From Shewanella oneidensis MR-1 (lineage in GTDB: Bacteria; Pseudomonadota; Gammaproteobacteria; Enterobacterales; Shewanellaceae): DNA of 64,000 nt. The position numbers and the translations under genes are program-made. Below the pieces are notes generated by a model, which searched no databases, was not told where the DNA came from, and saw only the letters and a program-made list of their open reading frames with translations. This document shows, piece after piece, positions 57,294-64,000 of this stretch; position 1 is the first letter of the stretch, and the number at the start of each line of letters is the position of its first letter. The DNA lies in the NCBI RefSeq assembly GCF_000146165.2, contig NC_004347.2, positions 3,524,508-3,588,507 on the forward strand. Direction: 5' to 3'.

Positions 57294-57773
57294 CTATTGG
57301 CGGCTGAGTAATACGACAGCTTCGACTGCAATGCCTTCTTTTCGGCCCGTAAACCCGAGTTTCTCAGTGGTAGTGGCCTTCACATTAATGTCAGCAACAT
57401 CAGCATTGAGATCGGCTGCTAGCACTTGGCGCATATCCTCGATATGCGGCGCCATTTTAGGCGCCTGCGCAATGATAGTGACATCCAGATTGCCCAGCTC
57501 AAATCCCTTCGCCTTTGCTAACGCATAGCAGTGGCGAAGCAAGACTCGACTATCTGCGCCCTTATAGGCTGCATCGGTATCGGGGAAATGTTTGCCAATG
57601 TCACCCAGCGCCATCGCGCCTAAAATGGCGTCGGATATGGCATGTAACACCACGTCACCATCGGAGTGGGCCACCAAGCCAGTTTCGTAGGGTACTTCGA
57701 CGCCACATAAAATTAACGGGCGTGGTTCACCAAATTTATGGACATCAAAACCATGGCCTATTCGGATTTTCAT
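57294..57773 (-). CDS. ispF: 2-C-methyl-D-erythritol 2,4-cyclodiphosphate synthase
   Basis: A 159-residue enzyme of the MEP isoprenoid pathway. The start is the ATG at 57773 ([15 protein letters not shown]); an upstream start would add 14 residues not found in relatives. Metal ligands Asp10 and His12 are in HGFDVH, and the third His is in [15 protein letters not shown] (about 44). [17 protein letters not shown] and [19 protein letters not shown] are also conserved. It acts two steps after IspD, encoded 52 bases upstream. Confidence 0.96.
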   Translation of the reverse strand: MKIRIGHGFDVHKFGEPRPLILCGVEVPYETGLVAHSDGDVVLHAISDAILGAMALGDIGKHFPDTDAAYKGADSRVLLRHCYALAKAKGFELGNLDVTIIAQAPKMAPHIEDMRQVLAADLNADVADINVKATTTEKLGFTGRKEGIAVEAVVLLSRQ

Positions 57774-57825
57774 TACATATTTCCTAACGTATTTAATAGA
57801 TTGCGCAATAGTCAAACGCAGGCTT

Positions 57826-58575
57826 TCAAGCCTTAGCGCGCATTAAAAAAAGCTCTGCCAATTCTAAATCATCGGGATGAGTGACTTTGATATTATCCGC
57901 CCGTCCAGCAACCAATCCGGGAGAAATGCCAGCCCATTCCATTGCCGAGGCTTCATCGGTTACCACAGCGCCGGCGTTTAGTGCGCCCTGTAGATGTAAT
58001 CGCAATAGTGACGTTGGAAACAATTGCGGCGTCAATGCATGCCAGAGATTATCGCGGCACACGGTCGAGTTGATTTCACCTAAGCTATTGGCGCGCTTCA
58101 TAGTATCTCGCACTGGCATGGCCAAAATCGCCCCTTGGGGAAATTGCACCCTCGATGTCAGCAATTTATCAATATCACTCGCCATCAAGCAGGGTCTTGC
58201 CGCATCGTGAACTAAAGCCCAGCTATTGTCAGGCGCCTTATCAAGGGCCGCGAGTACTGAGTTGGCGCGCTCAGAACCGCCAATCACAGTTTTGAGTTTA
58301 GGATGCTTGGCCTGAGGTAATGCATAAAAGTCAGCATCCTCTGGATGCAGCGCAACAATCACTTGGCTAATTAGCGGATGGGACAATAATTTGTCTAACG
58401 TATGCGCCAAAATGCTTTGGCCCAATAAAGGTAAATATTGCTTGGGTTTACCAGCCCCCATGCGACTACCAATCCCTGCGGCGGGAACAATAGCCACCAC
58501 ATTGGACGATAAAGGTTCAAGTTGAACAGCAACTTGTGTTTCGGTTTGCGACGTGGCTTCTAAGACGATATCCAT
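57826..58575 (-). CDS. ispD: 2-C-methyl-D-erythritol 4-phosphate cytidylyltransferase
   Basis: A 249-residue enzyme attaching CMP to methylerythritol phosphate. The start is the ATG at 58575 ([12 protein letters not shown]); a longer frame overlaps ftsB and is less likely. The nucleotide-binding loop is [21 protein letters not shown] (about 28-48). VHDAARP (about 120), DTMKR and TDEASAMEW are conserved. There is an extra roughly 25-residue N-terminal segment before the cytidylyl-binding loop, longer than usual. Confidence 0.95.
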   Translation of the reverse strand: MDIVLEATSQTETQVAVQLEPLSSNVVAIVPAAGIGSRMGAGKPKQYLPLLGQSILAHTLDKLLSHPLISQVIVALHPEDADFYALPQAKHPKLKTVIGGSERANSVLAALDKAPDNSWALVHDAARPCLMASDIDKLLTSRVQFPQGAILAMPVRDTMKRANSLGEINSTVCRDNLWHALTPQLFPTSLLRLHLQGALNAGAVVTDEASAMEWAGISPGLVAGRADNIKVTHPDDLELAELFLMRAKA

Positions 58576-58585
58576 AGGCGATCCG

Positions 58586-58885
58586 TTATTGCGAAGGACT
58601 CGATACTGCACGATCACCACCCACCACACGATAGAAGGTCTCACCCTCTTTCACCATGCCGAGCTCGTTACGTGCCCGCTCTTCAATCGCTTCGGTGCCA
58701 CTTTTAAGATCGATAATTTCTTCTTTAAGCACTTGATTACGCTCATTTAGTTTTGCATTACCATCTTGCTGAGCCGCGATCTGTTTTTGCAGGACAAAGT
58801 ATTCGGGCAGACTGTTATCACCGGACCACAGCCGATATTGCAGCAAACCGAGTAGCACTATGAGTGTAATGACAAAGAATTTCAT
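58586..58885 (-). CDS. ftsB: Cell division protein FtsB
   Basis: A 99-residue bitopic membrane protein that joins FtsL and FtsQ in the divisome. The start is the ATG at 58885 (MKFFVITLIVLLGLLQYRLW), opening the single transmembrane helix (about 3-20). A periplasmic coiled coil follows (LQKQIAAQQDGNAKLNERNQVLKEEIIDL, about 31-60) and the conserved EAIEERARNELGMVKEGETFYRV. The gene lies ten bases upstream of ispD and about 100 downstream of eno. Confidence 0.95.
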   Translation of the reverse strand: MKFFVITLIVLLGLLQYRLWSGDNSLPEYFVLQKQIAAQQDGNAKLNERNQVLKEEIIDLKSGTEAIEERARNELGMVKEGETFYRVVGGDRAVSSPSQ

Positions 58886-58940
58886 GGAGGAATTAGCGTC
58901 AGTATCTTGGATTAAAAAAATATACTGCAGATAGTACAAC

Positions 58941-58969
58941 AAAAAAGGCCACCAAGTGGTGGCCTTTTT
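58941..58969. terminator. Intrinsic terminator after eno
   Basis: AAAAAAGGCCACC/GGTGGCCTTTTT stem with a 4-base loop, 17 bases beyond the eno stop and before ftsB; U-runs on both strands. Confidence 0.85.
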
Positions 58970-58985
58970 ACATCGGACGGCTAAA

Positions 58986-60293
<1,308 letters not shown>

Positions 60294-60455
60294 TTAAGTT
60301 TAAAAGAGAAAAGAAAAAACCAATACCAATGGGAATTAACAGATGTAGAGTACGACCAAAACCTTTAAATTCCGTTTACCATTTCCGTCTTTACGCATGT
60401 CGTTTATACACATGGGTATGAGTTTTGACTCATGTTTACGCGGCCTGAGTTTAAC

Positions 60456-60489
60456 AAAAGGCCGGGCCCACTGTCGCGGGTCCGGCCTT
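60456..60489 (-). terminator. Intrinsic terminator after pyrG
   Basis: AAGGCCGGACCC pairs with GGGCCCGGCCTT (one G-T) and ends in TTTTG on the minus strand, directly beyond the pyrG stop. Confidence 0.7.
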
Positions 60490-60494
60490 AAAAT

Positions 60495-62183
<1,689 letters not shown>

Positions 62184-62251
62184 CTAGGACGGGGCAGTAG
62201 TATACCAAAGGTGTTGCCATTCGACAAACACCAATCCGGATAATTTGCCCT

Positions 62252-63190
62252 TTATCTTGGCTCGCCCTGTTTAACCTTATCCCAGTACGCATCTAACTCT
62301 TCCAAGCTATGTTCTTCTAATGCTTTATTATTTTGCCTTGCACATGCCTCTACGCCTTTAAAACGGCGTTCAAATTTAATATTTGCTTGGCGCAAAGCTT
62401 GCTCGGGGTCGACCGTTAAATGGCGGGCTAAATTGACTACAGCAAATAATAAGTCGCCCATTTCTGCCTGCACTTTGGCTTGGTCGAGCATTGGCTGATT
62501 TACCTCAAACAGCACTTCATCAATTTCTTCATGGATTTTCGCCACCACTGGCTCAAGCTCAGGCCAATCGAATCCAACGCGCGCGACCCGCTGCTGAATT
62601 TTGATTGAACGCGATAACGCAGGCTGCGCGCGCGGAATATCATCCAGCACAGAAACCTCGCTTGGTGAATTCCCCCCAGCTACCAATGCCTTTTGTTCAC
62701 GCTCACTGGCTTTTATCGCTTCCCAATTGGCCTTCATTTGCTGACTGCTGGCATCGGCCTCAAACGCGGCTTCACCAAATACATGGGGATGACGGCGGGT
62801 CAGTTTGTCGATGATTTTATTCACAACAGTGCTGAAATCGAACCTGCCCTGCTCTTTGCCAAGCTGACAATAAAACACCACTTGGAATAATAAATCCCCC
62901 AGCTCATCGGGCAGCTCGTCTAGGGCTAAACGTTCAATTGTGTCGGCCACCTCATAAGCCTCTTCGAGGGTAAAAGGCACTATGGTTTGAAAAGTCTGCG
63001 CCTTATCCCAAGGGCAACCCGTTTGCGGATCGCGCAGCTTCTCCATAATCTTCAGTAGCGGCGCAACATCGGTTGCTGAAACTGCGGTTGCGGGAAGCTT
63101 GTTTGGTGATGGCACTTTTGAAGAGAGTTCTTTTGTGGATAGCTCTGTTGCTGAAAGCTCAGTAGTAGAAGGCGTGGTATGGGAAGTCAT
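62252..63190 (-). CDS. mazG: Nucleoside triphosphate pyrophosphohydrolase MazG
   Basis: A 312-residue enzyme that hydrolyses (d)NTPs and lowers ppGpp-related toxicity. Two MazG folds: about 50-165 (LRDPQTGCPWDKAQTFQTI, FTLEEAYEVADTIE, ELGDLLFQVVFYCQL) and about 200-300 (RVGFDWPELEPVVAKIHEEI, EMGDLLFAVVNLARHL). The first about 40 residues are unusual: a low-complexity Ser/Thr/Glu/Lys stretch with repeated TELSATELSTKELSSK, absent from most MazG proteins. Whether translation really starts at 63190 or within this stretch is unclear; no internal ATG precedes LLKIMEKLRDP. Transcribed ahead of pyrG. Confidence 0.93.
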   Translation of the reverse strand: MTSHTTPSTTELSATELSTKELSSKVPSPNKLPATAVSATDVAPLLKIMEKLRDPQTGCPWDKAQTFQTIVPFTLEEAYEVADTIERLALDELPDELGDLLFQVVFYCQLGKEQGRFDFSTVVNKIIDKLTRRHPHVFGEAAFEADASSQQMKANWEAIKASEREQKALVAGGNSPSEVSVLDDIPRAQPALSRSIKIQQRVARVGFDWPELEPVVAKIHEEIDEVLFEVNQPMLDQAKVQAEMGDLLFAVVNLARHLTVDPEQALRQANIKFERRFKGVEACARQNNKALEEHSLEELDAYWDKVKQGEPR

Positions 63191-63358
63191 GCAGATATCC
63201 TTTCAAGAGAGTCGACACAGGTCAATGCGCAGGATGAGTACACAGGAATACACTCACGCAGAGTCGCGTCGTAACTACAGCCGATAAAGCCCCAATCATA
63301 AAGTAGGTAAGCCCAAAGTGCTATTTAGGGTTGAGATGGACGTAACTGAATCAGCTCG
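63191..63358. other. mazG upstream region
   Basis: About 170 bases between mazG and the IS256-family copy. It should contain the mazG promoter. TCAGCTCG at 63351-63358 is the flank expected to be duplicated beyond the right-hand end of the element, outside the window. Confidence 0.4.
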
Positions 63359-64000
63359 GAGGGCGTTCAAAATTCTGTGTCAGGCTAATTTTTAAATTTC
63401 TAGCACGCTATCTAAACGTCCTTCAAAATAAATCGCTAACTGAGATAAACAAAGGCTCCAATTGTGGATTGGCATGGTCCATTTATCTGAGGCGTTTAAT
63501 ATGCCTGCGTAAAGTAGCTTCAACAAGCTATTTTCATTAGGAAATGCACCTTTGGTTTTGGTGAGCTTTCTAAATTGGCGATGTACAGCCTCAACCGCAT
63601 TGGTCGTGTAAATCACTTTCCTGATATGTTCTGGGTACTTAAAATAATGGGACAAATTATGCCATTTGCGACGCCAAGAGTTGATTACCAACGGATAAGC
63701 ATCACCCCATTTGGCCTCCAGTTCGTCCAATGCCATCTCTGCGGCTTCTTTACTCACGGCTCGATACACAGGCTTTAAATCAGCCATAAACGCTTTCTGA
63801 TTTTTTGAGGCGACATACTTCATTGAGTTGCGGATCTGGTGGATAACGCATAGCTGTGTTTCCGTATGAGGGAAGATACTGGCTATGGCCTCAGGGAAAC
63901 CGGTCAAGCCGTCAACACAGGCGATAAGAATATCTTTTACACCACGATTATTAAGATCGGTCAGTACGGATAGCCAGTAATTAGCGCCTTCATTTTCGGA
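63359..64000 (-). mobile_element. IS256-family insertion sequence, second copy, cut by window edge
   Basis: The terminal repeat GAGGGCGTTCAAAATTCTGT at 63359 is the right end of the element seen at 14392-15684, in opposite orientation. Comparison of junctions and edge sequence indicates identity to 15043-15684 (642 bp). Confidence 0.93.
63392..64000 (-). CDS. IS256-family transposase, C-terminal part
   Basis: The last 202 codons of the transposase (from residue 199, SENEGANYWLSVL, to the stop), continuing past the window edge. The translation matches the copy at 14449-15651 over all visible residues, with the second and third catalytic acids present. The incomplete appearance is due only to the window edge. 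Confidence 0.93.
   Translation of the reverse strand, partial: SENEGANYWLSVLTDLNNRGVKDILIACVDGLTGFPEAIASIFPHTETQLCVIHQIRNSMKYVASKNQKAFMADLKPVYRAVSKEAAEMALDELEAKWGDAYPLVINSWRRKWHNLSHYFKYPEHIRKVIYTTNAVEAVHRQFRKLTKTKGAFPNENSLLKLLYAGILNASDKWTMPIHNWSLCLSQLAIYFEGRLDSVLEI

Overview
This window is chromosomal DNA of a gammaproteobacterium, almost certainly Shewanella. The rpoS-nlpD-pcm-surE-truD-ispF-ispD-ftsB and mazG-pyrG-eno runs are gammaproteobacterial. The recA-recX-alaS-lysC-csrA-tRNA(Ser/Arg) order, the small c-type cytochrome beside a b561 partner, and the abundance of chemotaxis and cyclic-di-GMP proteins fit Shewanella. No plasmid, prophage or CRISPR structure is visible.

Left third (1-28 kb), more variable: a DUF523/DUF1722 gene with paired TGTACA boxes in its promoter; a small protein whose N-terminus looks like flagellin; an RhlE-type helicase; a GAF-PAS-PAS-GGDEF-EAL protein; a Lon-like protease; a divergent old-yellow-enzyme/TetR pair with three operator-like palindromes; a chemoreceptor gene whose start was removed by a 1.2-kb IS3-family element; an IS256-family element less than 200 bp further on; a YebC-family gene; a decayed isochorismatase-like gene; hpf; an Aer-like chemoreceptor; a Fur-box-preceded DUF3649-PepSY-DUF3325 operon; an OsmC-like protein; a second small motif-bearing protein; a tricorn-like S41 peptidase; and a periplasmic solute-binding protein.

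Middle (28-43.5 kb): the thrLABC operon with its leader peptide and attenuator, slyD, a small duplicated membrane protein, trpR, a cytochrome c'-like protein and cytochrome b561, raiA, a 1.1-kb stretch without convincing genes, holC-valS, and eight tRNA genes (6 Arg-ACG, 2 Ser-GCT).

Right third (43.5-64 kb), conserved housekeeping genes: csrA, lysC, alaS, recX and recA (with a LexA box), mutS, the rpoS-to-ftsB cluster, eno, pyrG, mazG, and a second IS256-family copy, inverted relative to the first and cut by the window edge. This part carries repair and SOS functions (recA, recX, mutS), stress and stationary-phase control (rpoS, csrA, surE, pcm), isoprenoid precursor synthesis (ispD, ispF) and cell division (ftsB, nlpD).

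I see no clearly new multi-gene system. The leads I would follow first are the possibly light-regulated DUF523 promoter, the flagellin-like small protein, the non-canonical recX start, the mismatched tRNA-Arg copy, and the empty 1.1-kb region before holC.
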